Notes: generated from the letters alone by a model not told the origin. A stretch of DNA of 38,195 nt from an uncultured Mycoplasmatota bacterium (GCA_900546055.1 URBG01000012.1:1-38195), one strand, 5' to 3'. Shown: positions 1 through 7,569, counted from the first letter of the stretch. Numbers and translations are program-made.

Positions 1-1
1 A

Positions 2-29
2 AACTTTAGTTATTACTCTAACTAAAGTT
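2..29. repeat. Inverted repeat at window edge
   Basis: A 9-bp perfect inverted repeat (2-10 with 21-29) encloses a 10-nt loop. It lies just beyond the terminator of the RNase J gene. There is no clear T-tract on either side, so it may be half of a structure that continues outside the window. Its role is not known. Confidence 0.4.
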
Positions 30-38
30 GGGTGGGTC

Positions 39-61
39 AAAAAAAGAGGTTTTACACCTCT
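39..61 (-). terminator. Intrinsic terminator of RNase J gene
   Basis: A 6-bp stem (45-50 with 56-61) with a 5-nt loop is followed on the minus strand by a T-tract (A-run at 39-44). The stop codon of the RNase J gene lies inside the hairpin. Confidence 0.75.
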
Positions 62-1698
62 CCAATTACGATTAATACCATTGGTTTGCATTCAGTTTGT
101 TCATAGAAGTATTTACCAATTTTATCTCTAATTCCAGATTTTATTTTAGCGAAATCAATATAATTTGATTTCGTGTTTGATTTTATAACCGCTAGTGAAA
201 TCTTTTCAGCCTCTTTAATTAAATCAATATTATCTTTAACAAATATGAAGCCTCTTGTTAAAACCTCAGGTCCAGCAAGAACTTCTTTGGTTTTCTTATC
301 TAAAGTAGCTGTAATAATAACAATACCGTTATCGCTTAAAAGTTCGCGGTCTTTTAAGACTAACTCTCCAACATCACCAGCAGCAAGTCCGTCAATTAAA
401 ATATCATCAACTGGGACTTTGAAGCCATTATCGACTAACTGTCCATTTTCAAAGTAAGCTACTTCACCATTTAGTCTTAATAAGATATTTTCTTCAGCTA
501 TACCAACTCTTTTTGCAACGTTAGCATTAGCTACTTGGTGACGATATTCACCAATTACTGGCATATAGTACTTTGGTTGCATAAGGTCAATCATCAACAT
601 TAGATCTTCACTCGAAGCGTGGTGTGATGGAAATGTCTTACGTGAAAGTTCAATAACGTCTGCACCTATTCTAGCAATGTTGTCTTGAATTTTAGTAGCA
701 GTATGCTCCATTCCGTCATAAACAGGTGACGCGAATACAACTGTATCTTCTGGAGTTATAGTAATAAATTTATCATAACCTCTGATGATTCTTTGTAAAT
801 TTGAGAAAGGTTTTTCTCTTTCATCAGAAACTAAAATTACAACCTTCTCATCATTAACATGGTGAATAGAAGATATGCGTTTTTTATCAAAATTGATATA
901 TTTCATATCAATGGCTTTTAGAATAACGCCTTCTAATCTTTTCCCCATAATAACAACTTTACGGTCAGTCTCCATGATTTCATTAAATAATTCTTGAATA
1001 CGATATAACTGTGCTTGATATATATTATACAAAATACGCCCTTCATGACGATTTAAGATTTCACGAATTTTTCCATTTGTACGATGGTTTGGTGAGGTAA
1101 ATCCTCGTTTGTCCGCATATAATGATTCACTTAATAAACATAAAACACCTTGTTTACCAACATAAGCTAACTTACCAATATCTGTTTTATAAGCCCCTAA
1201 CATAGTTGGGTCAAAAACAAAGTTTCCAGTATAGAAAATTGCTCCATCTGGTGTATATAAAACATAGCCAACAGCATCTGGTACTGTGTGGGTTAAAGAT
1301 ATTGGAAATATACTATTTTGCCCGAATTTAATTTTCTTGTGAGGTTTAATCTCAACTAAGCTTTCTAAACTTAGTTTATCAGTTTCAAACTCCTCTTTAA
1401 TAATTTCTAATGTAAATTTAGTTGCATATATTTTTAAGTTTGGTAAATCTTTAATAATATCACATAAAGCTCCCATATGTTCATCGTGTCCATGGGTAAT
1501 AAATATTCCTTTTATTCTGTCCGCATTTTCTTTGATATAATCGTAATTAGGAATAATATAATCTACTCCTAGCATTTTGTCATCGGCGTATTTTAATCCG
1601 GCATCGAAGACAAATATGTCTTTGTCAACTTCAACAATATACATGTTTTTCCCGGATTCGTTTTGCCCGCCTAAAGCAAATATTTTTATTTTACTCAT
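52..1698 (-). CDS. Ribonuclease J family protein, J2-like
   Basis: This is a full-length 548-aa RNase J: a metallo-beta-lactamase core, a beta-CASP domain and a C-terminal domain ending in a typical RNase J tail. The family performs 5'-to-3' exo- and endonucleolytic mRNA turnover in the cytoplasm. The metal-site motifs are unusual. Motif II reads HGHDEH (69-74) where J1 enzymes have HGHEDH, so the metal-binding Asp is Glu73. The usual TGDF motif reads TGNF (Asn159). The usual PVHGE reads PVIGE (Ile382). These changes point to a J2-like paralogue with weak or no catalysis, possibly a partner of a J1 encoded elsewhere. ATG is preceded by AAAGGAG. A consensus promoter lies at 1735-1763. Confidence 0.92.
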   Translation of the reverse strand: MSKIKIFALGGQNESGKNMYIVEVDKDIFVFDAGLKYADDKMLGVDYIIPNYDYIKENADRIKGIFITHGHDEHMGALCDIIKDLPNLKIYATKFTLEIIKEEFETDKLSLESLVEIKPHKKIKFGQNSIFPISLTHTVPDAVGYVLYTPDGAIFYTGNFVFDPTMLGAYKTDIGKLAYVGKQGVLCLLSESLYADKRGFTSPNHRTNGKIREILNRHEGRILYNIYQAQLYRIQELFNEIMETDRKVVIMGKRLEGVILKAIDMKYINFDKKRISSIHHVNDEKVVILVSDEREKPFSNLQRIIRGYDKFITITPEDTVVFASPVYDGMEHTATKIQDNIARIGADVIELSRKTFPSHHASSEDLMLMIDLMQPKYYMPVIGEYRHQVANANVAKRVGIAEENILLRLNGEVAYFENGQLVDNGFKVPVDDILIDGLAAGDVGELVLKDRELLSDNGIVIITATLDKKTKEVLAGPEVLTRGFIFVKDNIDLIKEAEKISLAVIKSNTKSNYIDFAKIKSGIRDKIGKYFYEQTECKPMVLIVIGEV

Positions 1699-1734
1699 TT
1701 TTTCTCCTTTCTTCGTTAAATAAAAGCCTTAACA

Positions 1735-1763
1735 ATTATATCAAAAATATATTAAAAAAGCAA
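1735..1763 (-). promoter_or_regulatory. SigA-type promoter of RNase J gene
   Basis: On the minus strand: -35 TTGCTT (1758-1763), 17-nt spacer, extended -10 TGA-TATAAT (1735-1740). The -35 box lies inside the terminator stem of the upstream gene. Confidence 0.6.
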
Positions 1764-1779
1764 ACTTAATTGTTTGCTT
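1752..1779 (-). terminator. Intrinsic terminator of DagK-like gene
   Basis: An 8-bp stem (1758-1765 with 1772-1779) and 6-nt loop are followed by a T-run on the minus strand. It overlaps the stop codon at 1778-1780. Confidence 0.75.
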
Positions 1780-2701
1780 AATCTCTGTTAACAAATATTT
1801 TATCTAGTTCTTTAGTTGGAAGTAACATCTTAACATCTTTAATAATATTTATTTCAAATTCACGTTTTTTAGATTTTAATTTTTCTCCATCAATACACCA
1901 ACATTTTTTTGGTTCTTCTTTTAATTTTATTTTTAAATTATCAGTACGATAGAAATAAAAACCTGGAACTTTAGTAATATCACTAGTTTTAACCATATAA
2001 AGTGATTTAATAATATCTTTTTTACTAGTTATGTTGGTCATTAAAACTTCAAATTTATTATCATCCATTTTAACATCATTAAAAACATCAATACCCCCCA
2101 TTCTAGTAGCATTACAAATTAATACAAACGAATATAAGCCTCTATATGTTTCACCATTACAAGTATATTCCATTTCAAATAAATGCGTCTTACGATTAAA
2201 TGATTTTAAAGCATTGATTAAATAAGCAAAATACCCAAGGTTTTTCTTTAAATTTCTTGGTGTATCGTATGCAACATCGGTGAATTTACCAAGCCCTGCA
2301 ACATAGACAAATGGTTGGTTGTTTATTTGACAAACATCGATACCTTTAACTTTTCCGTCTAAAACCATTTTCAAATTTGTAACAGGGTTTTTCCCCATGC
2401 CAAACATTGCTCCTATATCATTGGTTGTTCCAAGTGGAATATGAGATAGTAGCAGTCTCTTTTTTCTTTTGGTATTGCCAGTAACTACTTCATTAAAAGT
2501 ACCATCACCACCCAAGGAAATGACTAAATCAGTTTCGTCCGGAAGATCTTTAACTATTTTTTTGGCATGACCACCATATTTAGTATATATTACTTCCACT
2601 TCATAATTTTTCTGTTTTAAAATCGTTTGAAATTTATCAATTAACTCTCGTTTATTATTATGACCGCTGTTTGGATTACAGATAATGACGCATTTTTCCA
2701 T
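1778..2701 (-). CDS. Diacylglycerol/lipid kinase family protein
   Basis: This 307-aa protein has a DAGK catalytic fold. An N-terminal NPNSG motif (about residues 9-13) is followed by the nucleotide-binding GGDGTFNEV loop near residue 70, as in DgkB/BmrU/YegS soluble lipid kinases. These phosphorylate diacylglycerol or related lipids with ATP at the membrane's inner face and recycle DAG into phosphatidate. The C-terminal half is the beta-sandwich domain usual for the family. I place the start at the ATG at 2701, because the upstream in-frame TTG-GTG codons form part of its ribosome site (GGTGATTGAAATG). It is a single-gene unit with its own promoter and terminator. The exact lipid substrate cannot be told. 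Confidence 0.88.
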   Translation of the reverse strand: MEKCVIICNPNSGHNNKRELIDKFQTILKQKNYEVEVIYTKYGGHAKKIVKDLPDETDLVISLGGDGTFNEVVTGNTKRKKRLLLSHIPLGTTNDIGAMFGMGKNPVTNLKMVLDGKVKGIDVCQINNQPFVYVAGLGKFTDVAYDTPRNLKKNLGYFAYLINALKSFNRKTHLFEMEYTCNGETYRGLYSFVLICNATRMGGIDVFNDVKMDDNKFEVLMTNITSKKDIIKSLYMVKTSDITKVPGFYFYRTDNLKIKLKEEPKKCWCIDGEKLKSKKREFEINIIKDVKMLLPTKELDKIFVNRD

Positions 2702-2717
2702 TTCAATCACCAACTAC

Positions 2718-2746
2718 ATTATATATTAATTTCCCTTTTTATTCAA
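2718..2746 (-). promoter_or_regulatory. Promoter of DagK-like gene
   Basis: On the minus strand: -35 TTGAAT (2741-2746), 17-nt spacer, -10 TATAAT (2718-2723), just after the sufS terminator. Confidence 0.65.
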
Positions 2747-2771
2747 GAAAAAAACTGTTTTTGACAGTTTT
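2745..2771 (-). terminator. Intrinsic terminator of suf operon
   Basis: An 8-bp stem (2751-2758 with 2764-2771) with loop ttttg is followed by seven T on the minus strand. It ends the sufCDS unit. Confidence 0.8.
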
Positions 2772-2778
2772 CACTTAT

Positions 2779-3972
2779 TTATATAATTTCATTTTTGATA
2801 TTTGGATTTTTCAAAGCTTCAATTAATTTATCGATTTCTTCAGTACTATTGTAAAAATATAAACTAATACGACAAGTATTTTTTATATGAAGCTCATCTT
2901 TTAAAATTTTGGCACAGTGATTACCAGCTCTTGTACAAATATTATATTTATCTAAATAAATTGATAAGTCTTGCGGAAAAATATCTTCATAGTTAATGGT
3001 AACTATTCCGCTTTCACTAGTAGCATTATAAATAGTAACTTCAGGAATTTCCGCTAGTCTTTGAACAAGATAGGTTTTTAATTTATGTTCTTCTTTTTGA
3101 ATGTTTTCAAAACCTATTTTTTGTAAGTATTCAATAACATAACCAAAGCCAATAACTCCGGCAATATTTGGCGTTCCGCCTTCCAACCTTTCAGGCATAT
3201 CTTTGTATTTTCTAAAACCATCGTTATTAAATTCGGCATTCATTCCGCCACCAAAGATAATTGGTTTTATATCTTTAAGTAGTTCTTTTTTGCCATAAAT
3301 AACCCCAACGCCAGTAGGTCCACACATTTTATGAGCAGAGAAAACTAGAAAGTCAACGTCTAAATCTTGAACATCAACTTTCATATGAGGTACGCTTTGG
3401 GCCCCATCATCAACGACTAATATGCCATGTTCGTGAGCATATTTAGTAATTTCTTTAATTGGTCTAATATCGCCAACGACATTAGTTATATGCGCTAAAG
3501 AAATAACTTTGGTGTTTGGGGTAATTGCTTTAATAACATTTTCCATTGTGACTTTGTGCTCATTGGTTAACTCAATATAATTTACTTTTATTCCAATTTG
3601 GTCACTTAGTTCAAACCAAGGTAGAACATTAGCAGCATGTTCACTTTTAGTAATTAATACTTCATCCCCCGCTTTAAGATAGTCTTTAAAGTAACCAAAA
3701 ATAATTTTATTTAAAGAATCGGTAGCACCACTAGTAAAAGCAATTTCATCGGCTTCTTTAGCATTTATAAGATTTTTAACTAATTCTCTTGTATTTTCAT
3801 AAGCAGCGCTTGCTTTAATACTTAAAGTATAATCTCCGCGGTGAGCGTTTGAACTATAATAATTATAGTAATCACTAGTGGCTTCACCTAAAATTTTGGG
3901 TTTTAGGGTAGTAGCTCCATTATCAAAGTAGATAATGCCAGTATCTAATATTTTGAAATCTTCACGGTTCAT
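2779..3972 (-). CDS. sufS: Cysteine desulfurase SufS
   Basis: This is a PLP-dependent group II cysteine desulfurase of 397 aa. It takes sulfur from L-cysteine as an enzyme persulfide for Fe-S cluster assembly, giving alanine. The PLP lysine lies in SAHKMCGPTGVG, and the catalytic Cys in RAGNHCA near the C-terminus, matching the RxGHHCA loop of SufS. The start is the ATG at 3972: the ribosome site GGAGGTGAAAAA is ideal, whereas an earlier in-frame start would run into sufD. It follows sufD by 4 bp and is the last gene of the operon. SufS normally passes sulfur to SufU or SufE, and neither is adjacent here. A second desulfurase lies at 14780-15892. Confidence 0.94.
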   Translation of the reverse strand: MNREDFKILDTGIIYFDNGATTLKPKILGEATSDYYNYYSSNAHRGDYTLSIKASAAYENTRELVKNLINAKEADEIAFTSGATDSLNKIIFGYFKDYLKAGDEVLITKSEHAANVLPWFELSDQIGIKVNYIELTNEHKVTMENVIKAITPNTKVISLAHITNVVGDIRPIKEITKYAHEHGILVVDDGAQSVPHMKVDVQDLDVDFLVFSAHKMCGPTGVGVIYGKKELLKDIKPIIFGGGMNAEFNNDGFRKYKDMPERLEGGTPNIAGVIGFGYVIEYLQKIGFENIQKEEHKLKTYLVQRLAEIPEVTIYNATSESGIVTINYEDIFPQDLSIYLDKYNICTRAGNHCAKILKDELHIKNTCRISLYFYNSTEEIDKLIEALKNPNIKNEII

Positions 3973-3976
3973 TTTT

Positions 3977-4777
3977 TCACCTCCAATATTTTTCAATTAT
4001 TTTTTCCATTTCGGTATGATCAGGTAGCTTTTGCATAAGAAATCCCTTAATAAGTAAACTTTCAGCGGCTTTTTCATTGATGCCACGACTTTTTAGGTAA
4101 AACATCTCATCATCCTTGCATTTCCCAATATGGGCACTGTGATTCGCAATAACATCGTTTTCGTCAATAAAAAGATTCGGATGAATTTCACAATTGTTAT
4201 TTGTTAAATTAATTATACGATTATTTTGGTTTAACACGCAGTTTATTTTGTCCTTTGGAACAAAACCAGAGACTGCGAACTTTAAGGCTCCCTCTTTTAT
4301 ATTGACACCATGATTAGTAATGGTGCTTTCAGTATTTGGAAAGTTGTGATAAACCATTAAATCATATTTTTCATCAAGTTTACTTATAGTTTTCAAAAGA
4401 TAATTAACTTTAGCGTTTTCACCATTTAAATTAAAAATTAATAATTCTTTAACTGAATTTACATCATTTACTTTAGTAATATTTAATTCGGTATTTTCGG
4501 CTTGATAAAATTTGTATCCGAGTTTATAATTACCCTCTTTTTTTATTTCAGTTAGGTTACATTTAGTATTGGGTTCTAGATTAATATAAATATCTAATTT
4601 TACTTCATTAGTAGTGGTGTGTTCAATAACTAAATCAGTTGTTTCTAGAATTTTGATTTTTAAAATTCTTACATCTATGAAGTTTTGTTTGTCAAATGAG
4701 GTTAACTCTATTTTGTTATCAAGACTTTTTTCGATGATTTCACCATGACCTAATATTATCTTATTCATCTTGAACAT
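3977..4777 (-). CDS. sufD: Short SufB/SufD-family Fe-S assembly scaffold
   Basis: This 266-aa protein sits between sufC and sufS. Its core is rich in beta-strands, with a C-terminal stretch of the SufBD type: HPNLFIDENDVIANHSAHIG, then a region with an ARGINEKAAESLLIKGF-like pattern (SRGINEKAAESLL). In the SUF system SufB and SufD form a complex with the SufC ATPase on which clusters are built. It is much shorter than Bacillus SufD or SufB (over 400 aa) because most of the N-terminal region is missing. The start is either ATG 4777 (17-bp overlap with sufC) or ATG 4768 (8-bp overlap). It is called SufD by position, but it could be the only SufBD scaffold here. Confidence 0.8.
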   Translation of the reverse strand: MFKMNKIILGHGEIIEKSLDNKIELTSFDKQNFIDVRILKIKILETTDLVIEHTTTNEVKLDIYINLEPNTKCNLTEIKKEGNYKLGYKFYQAENTELNITKVNDVNSVKELLIFNLNGENAKVNYLLKTISKLDEKYDLMVYHNFPNTESTITNHGVNIKEGALKFAVSGFVPKDKINCVLNQNNRIINLTNNNCEIHPNLFIDENDVIANHSAHIGKCKDDEMFYLKSRGINEKAAESLLIKGFLMQKLPDHTEMEKIIEKYWR

Positions 4778-5534
4778 TTTCCTTTATAACACTAGTACTA
4801 GTTTCTTGAATTTTATCATAACCTTCTTCTTCAATAATTTTGACTAAAGAAGCATCACCACTTTTAATAATTTTTCCATTTTCCATAACATGAACAAAGT
4901 CCGGCTTAATATAATCGAGTAATCTTTGATAATGGGTAACTAGTAAAATGGCTGGAGATTCTTCTTTAAAGTAGTCCATTACACTATTTCCAACTATTTT
5001 TAGACTATCTACATCGAGACCTGAATCTATTTCATCTAACATGACAACTTTCGGTTTTAAAATATGCATTTGTAAAATTTCATTCTTTTTGCGTTCGCCG
5101 CCAGAAAATCCTTCATTAATTCCGCGATGAATCATTTCTGGGTCCATTTTTAAGTTTTCTACTTCTTTATCTAAGCTTTTTATAAAATTGAATAGTTTAA
5201 AGTTTTCATCTTTTGCTCTTAAAGCGGTCCTTAAAAAATCAGCATTGCTTACACCTTCAATTTCCATTGGCATTTGCATACCTAAAAAAATCCCTAAACG
5301 AGCTCTTTCATCGACTTTTAAATCATTTATTTTAGTATCGTTAAAATAAATGTCACCTTTGACAATTTCATAATTAGGATCGCCCATAATTACTTTTGTC
5401 AAAGTTGATTTGCCGGTGCCATTAGGTCCCATAATAGCGTGAATTTCTCCTGATTTAATTTCTAAGCTAAAATCATTTAAAATTACTTTATTATTAACTT
5501 TTGCCGTTAAATTATCTATTTTTAATATATTCAT
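4761..5534 (-). CDS. sufC: Fe-S assembly ATPase SufC
   Basis: This is a 257-aa ABC-type ATPase without membrane segments. Walker A is GPNGTGKST, the signature is FSGGERKKNE (the KKNE extension is typical of SufC), and Walker B is VVMLDEIDSGLD. It powers rearrangement of the SufB/SufD scaffold during Fe-S cluster assembly in the cytoplasm. The start is the ATG at 5534 behind TAGGTGATAAAT; an upstream GTG lies in the ribosome site. It is the first gene of sufC-sufD-sufS, with a good promoter at 5576-5603, and is divergent from the HIT gene. Confidence 0.95.
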   Translation of the reverse strand: MNILKIDNLTAKVNNKVILNDFSLEIKSGEIHAIMGPNGTGKSTLTKVIMGDPNYEIVKGDIYFNDTKINDLKVDERARLGIFLGMQMPMEIEGVSNADFLRTALRAKDENFKLFNFIKSLDKEVENLKMDPEMIHRGINEGFSGGERKKNEILQMHILKPKVVMLDEIDSGLDVDSLKIVGNSVMDYFKEESPAILLVTHYQRLLDYIKPDFVHVMENGKIIKSGDASLVKIIEEEGYDKIQETSTSVIKENVQDE

Positions 5535-5575
5535 ATTTATCACCTACTAGTTATTTTATCATTTTTTAACTTTTT

Positions 5576-5603
5576 TTTATACCATTTTGTATAAAAATGA
5601 CAA
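5576..5603 (-). promoter_or_regulatory. Promoter of sufCDS
   Basis: On the minus strand: -35 TTGTCA (5598-5603), 16-nt spacer, extended -10 TGG-TATAAA (5576-5581). No obvious iron-regulator box was found. Confidence 0.6.
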
Positions 5604-5647
5604 AATATTCCCAATATATTAATAGAATATTCCGCAGATATTCACGC

Positions 5648-5671
5648 AAAAAGAGTCTAGACTCTTTTTTT
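5648..5671. terminator. Palindromic hairpin between divergent genes
   Basis: A perfect palindrome forms a stem AAAAGAGT/ACTCTTTT (5649-5656 with 5661-5668) with loop CTAG, and has a T-run on both strands. It sits between the divergent sufC and HIT promoters, so it may insulate them from antisense transcription. A protein-binding operator is also possible. Confidence 0.55.
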
Positions 5672-5678
5672 GATTTTA

Positions 5679-5687
5679 TGATATACT
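5679..5687 (+). promoter_or_regulatory. Extended -10 of HIT gene
   Basis: TGA-TATACT lies about 20 nt before the ATG at 5705. No good -35 box is seen because the palindromic hairpin occupies that place. Confidence 0.4.
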
Positions 5688-5704
5688 TATAATGGGTGAT
5701 AAAA

Positions 5705-6070
5705 ATGGATTGTATATTTTGCAAAATTATGAATGGTGATATTCCAGCATTCACTTTATATGAGGATGCTGTTGTCAAGGTATTTTTAGATGTTAATCCT
5801 GATATGAATGGACATACTTTAATTGTCCCTAAAAAACACTATCAAGATTTATTTGATATTGATAATGAAACGCTTATGCACATTATGAATGTAGCTAGAA
5901 AAATGTATCCAATTTTTGAAGAAAAACTTGGGGCTGAAGGAATGACCTTAGTTCAAAATAATGGTTTAATGCAAGAAGTTAAACATTATCATTTACATTT
6001 AAAACCACAATATTCTGGTAAACAGGCACTTGTTGGCGCGGAAGATGTTTATCATCAAATAATGGATTAA
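5705..6070 (+). CDS. HIT family nucleotide hydrolase/transferase
   Basis: This complete 121-aa HIT (histidine triad) protein opens with CIFCKIMNGDIPA, the usual N-terminal signature of the HinT/Hit branch. It ends with the HYHLHLKP triad, whose middle His is the nucleophile on the alpha-phosphate of nucleotide substrates. The family hydrolyses AMP-lysine or dinucleoside polyphosphates in the cytosol, and the exact substrate cannot be read from sequence. The start is the ATG at 5705 with GGGTGAT before it; the upstream GTG is part of that ribosome site. It is a single plus-strand gene ended by a bidirectional terminator. Confidence 0.92.
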   Translation: MDCIFCKIMNGDIPAFTLYEDAVVKVFLDVNPDMNGHTLIVPKKHYQDLFDIDNETLMHIMNVARKMYPIFEEKLGAEGMTLVQNNGLMQEVKHYHLHLKPQYSGKQALVGAEDVYHQIMD

Positions 6071-6099
6071 AAAACAACTCAAATGAGTTGTTTTCTTTT
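6068..6099. terminator. Bidirectional terminator, HIT / collar gene
   Basis: An 11-bp stem (6071-6081 with 6084-6094) has T-rich tails on both strands between the convergent HIT gene and the collar-domain gene. Confidence 0.85.
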
Positions 6100-7027
6100 A
6101 TTGATAAGCGATGACATCAAGATATGTTTGACCATCTTTATTTGCTTCTAGCTGTTTATCATATGCGATTTCTAGGCTAATAATATCATTTTTCTGAACG
6201 TCAATCATAAAAGTATGTTCTACTTCAAAAAGCCTTGACTTTGTTATTTCTTGTAATTCTGTTTTTTGATTATCTCGTTCTCTAAATAATTTTAGTTTAA
6301 TAATACCTGGCGCTAAACTATCAGTGGTAATCATTGTACTTATTGATAATGTTTTTGCATCATAGTTTACTAAAACTTTATTATTTTCTAATTTTAGTTT
6401 GTCTAGGTTACCAGAGGCATTATCGAAAGATAATAATTGATAATTAGTTCCAATTGTTTGAGAATTTAATTTAGTACATTTAAGAATAGCAGATGTATAT
6501 TCGTTTGGTTCTGGAAACGTTATAACATTTATATCTTGTTTTGCTTTTATTATGAAGTTTACAGCCATTGAAGGTTGCATATTGTTATGAGGTTGATTAC
6601 CGCCAGCACTTTGAGTGCTATAATTACTACCGTTAATTGTTGATGAAATTTTCCATTCATCACCGGCATATTCTGGTCTTAACCAATCATCAGTATGATA
6701 AGGTACAACATGAGTATGGTTTGGCATTTGAGCAATAGTTAAAAGATGAGTTTTTTCTCCATATCTTTTACCAATTTCATTTAAGTTAGTGTCTGTAGAA
6801 CTTTTTCCTACCGGAACATAATCTCTTAAATCCGGTAAATTAAAGGTTAATGTTCCATCACCTTCCCCATACCTTGTTCCAAATAAATTAAACAACTCCG
6901 AATACTCGTTTCTAGATATTGCGGAACCATCTAATAGCATCCATCCTTCGGGAATCGCTTCACTAAACCATTCTACAACCGAACCAATTGGTACGGTTTT
7001 TTCAATATTTATTGTTTTTTCCGGCAT
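6098..7027 (-). CDS. Tail-collar domain protein with C1q-like C-terminus
   Basis: This is a 309-aa protein with no signal peptide or membrane segment. Residues about 10-165 form a phage tail-collar / microcystin-dependent-protein domain: GSVVEWFSEAIPEGWMLLDG, then NLPDLRDYVPVGK, a QMPNHTHVVPYH motif and a closing NNMQPSMAVNFIIKA. Residues about 175-309 look like an all-beta C1q/TNF-like jelly roll ending in TYLDVIAY; this part is an inference. Such domains are found in phage tails but also in cell- or spore-surface filaments. No other phage gene is present, and it lies next to a CotD-like gene. The start is ATG after GGAGAG. A candidate operator precedes it (7047-7071). Confidence 0.8.
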   Translation of the reverse strand: MPEKTINIEKTVPIGSVVEWFSEAIPEGWMLLDGSAISRNEYSELFNLFGTRYGEGDGTLTFNLPDLRDYVPVGKSSTDTNLNEIGKRYGEKTHLLTIAQMPNHTHVVPYHTDDWLRPEYAGDEWKISSTINGSNYSTQSAGGNQPHNNMQPSMAVNFIIKAKQDINVITFPEPNEYTSAILKCTKLNSQTIGTNYQLLSFDNASGNLDKLKLENNKVLVNYDAKTLSISTMITTDSLAPGIIKLKLFRERDNQKTELQEITKSRLFEVEHTFMIDVQKNDIISLEIAYDKQLEANKDGQTYLDVIAYQ

Positions 7028-7046
7028 TAACTTTTCTCTCCTTTTT

Positions 7047-7071
7047 TGTAAAATATTTTACACTATATAGT
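7047..7071. promoter_or_regulatory. Two abutting palindromes before collar gene
   Basis: TGTAAAATATTTTACA (7047-7062) and ACTATATAGT (7062-7071) are perfect palindromes 20-45 nt upstream of the collar ATG, overlapping possible -10 boxes (TATAGT or TG-TAAAAT on the minus strand). This is a plausible repressor operator. The regulator is unknown. Confidence 0.45.
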
Positions 7072-7130
7072 ATTCTGAAAAGTAAAACCCTTGTAGGTTG
7101 GCTAACTTGAGTTGATAAAGTTTTTTAAAA

Positions 7131-7158
7131 GAAAAATAATGGTTAAAAACCATTATTT
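7131..7158 (-). terminator. Intrinsic terminator of CotD-like gene
   Basis: An 11-bp stem (7134-7144 with 7148-7158) with loop aaa is followed by T-rich sequence on the minus strand. The last codons and stop lie in the stem. Confidence 0.8.
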
Positions 7159-7427
7159 GCGAAGCCACCACAGCATCCTGGATCGTTGTTAACAACTTGA
7201 TTTTCTTCAGAACATGTATATTGTGGTGTGTAAGTATGATTGTAAATATGACGATTTACAACATGTGTATGAATTGGGCATACGTGTTTTACCTCATGGC
7301 AAAATTCCCTTTCTACACATTTATTGATTGCTGGTTCAACAACAGGACAATTAGGTTCTCTGTCGCAGCAGTCATCGTTAGCTGGCATTTGGAATCCAGG
7401 CATCATACAACAATTTCTTCTAAACAT
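7143..7427 (-). CDS. Cys/His-rich CotD-like coat protein
   Basis: This 94-aa protein has about a dozen cysteines, including three CC pairs, and a central His/Asn/Tyr-rich segment (HVCPIHTHVVNRHIYNHTYT). That segment resembles the spore-coat protein D family, which is small, crosslinked and located on the spore surface. No signal peptide is seen. The ribosome site GGGGGA precedes ATG by 7 nt. The collar/C1q-like gene lies downstream after a terminator, so the two may contribute to the same surface layer. I infer a coat role from composition and pattern only; a metal-binding secreted protein is an alternative. Nothing else in the window proves sporulation. Confidence 0.6.
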   Translation of the reverse strand: MFRRNCCMMPGFQMPANDDCCDREPNCPVVEPAINKCVEREFCHEVKHVCPIHTHVVNRHIYNHTYTPQYTCSEENQVVNNDPGCCGGFANNGF

Positions 7428-7569
7428 TATGTTTCCCCCTATCTACAATTATCATATGAGGTAAGAAAATTTGTGAATATGTTATATGACTCATTATAAG
7501 CTAAGAAAATTTTTTATTTATTTGATTGTTGGCATTACTCAAGAGATTCCGTTTATGATTTTTAATTAT
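7428..7569. other. Intergenic region upstream of CotD-like gene
   Basis: No gene is seen here. On the minus strand CATATGATA (7450-7458) resembles the -10 pattern of the late mother-cell sigma factor SigK, but a matching -35 at the right distance is lacking. A vegetative -10 reading (TATGAT) is equally possible. Confidence 0.3.

Noticed and set aside
20..62. GGGTGGGTC followed by a hairpin and T-rich region, resembling a T-box antiterminator core
   Set aside because: Only a few bases match, the rest of a T-box leader is absent, and the downstream plus-strand DNA is antisense to the RNase J gene. The hairpin fits better as the minus-strand terminator of that gene.
173..457. Plus-strand open frame of 94 codons inside the RNase J gene
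   Set aside because: It is the antisense shadow of a well-supported gene, has no ribosome site and no protein-like composition. Similar shadows opposite mutL, tsf, rpsB and the permeases were rejected for the same reason.
5566..5778. 70-codon minus-strand frame across the sufC-HIT intergenic region
   Set aside because: It runs through the sufC promoter and the palindromic hairpin and is antisense to the start of the HIT gene. It has no ribosome site.
6098..7427. A prophage because of the tail-collar domain protein
   Set aside because: There are no integrase, capsid, terminase, holin or other tail genes. Both collar genes sit among housekeeping genes with normal promoters and terminators.
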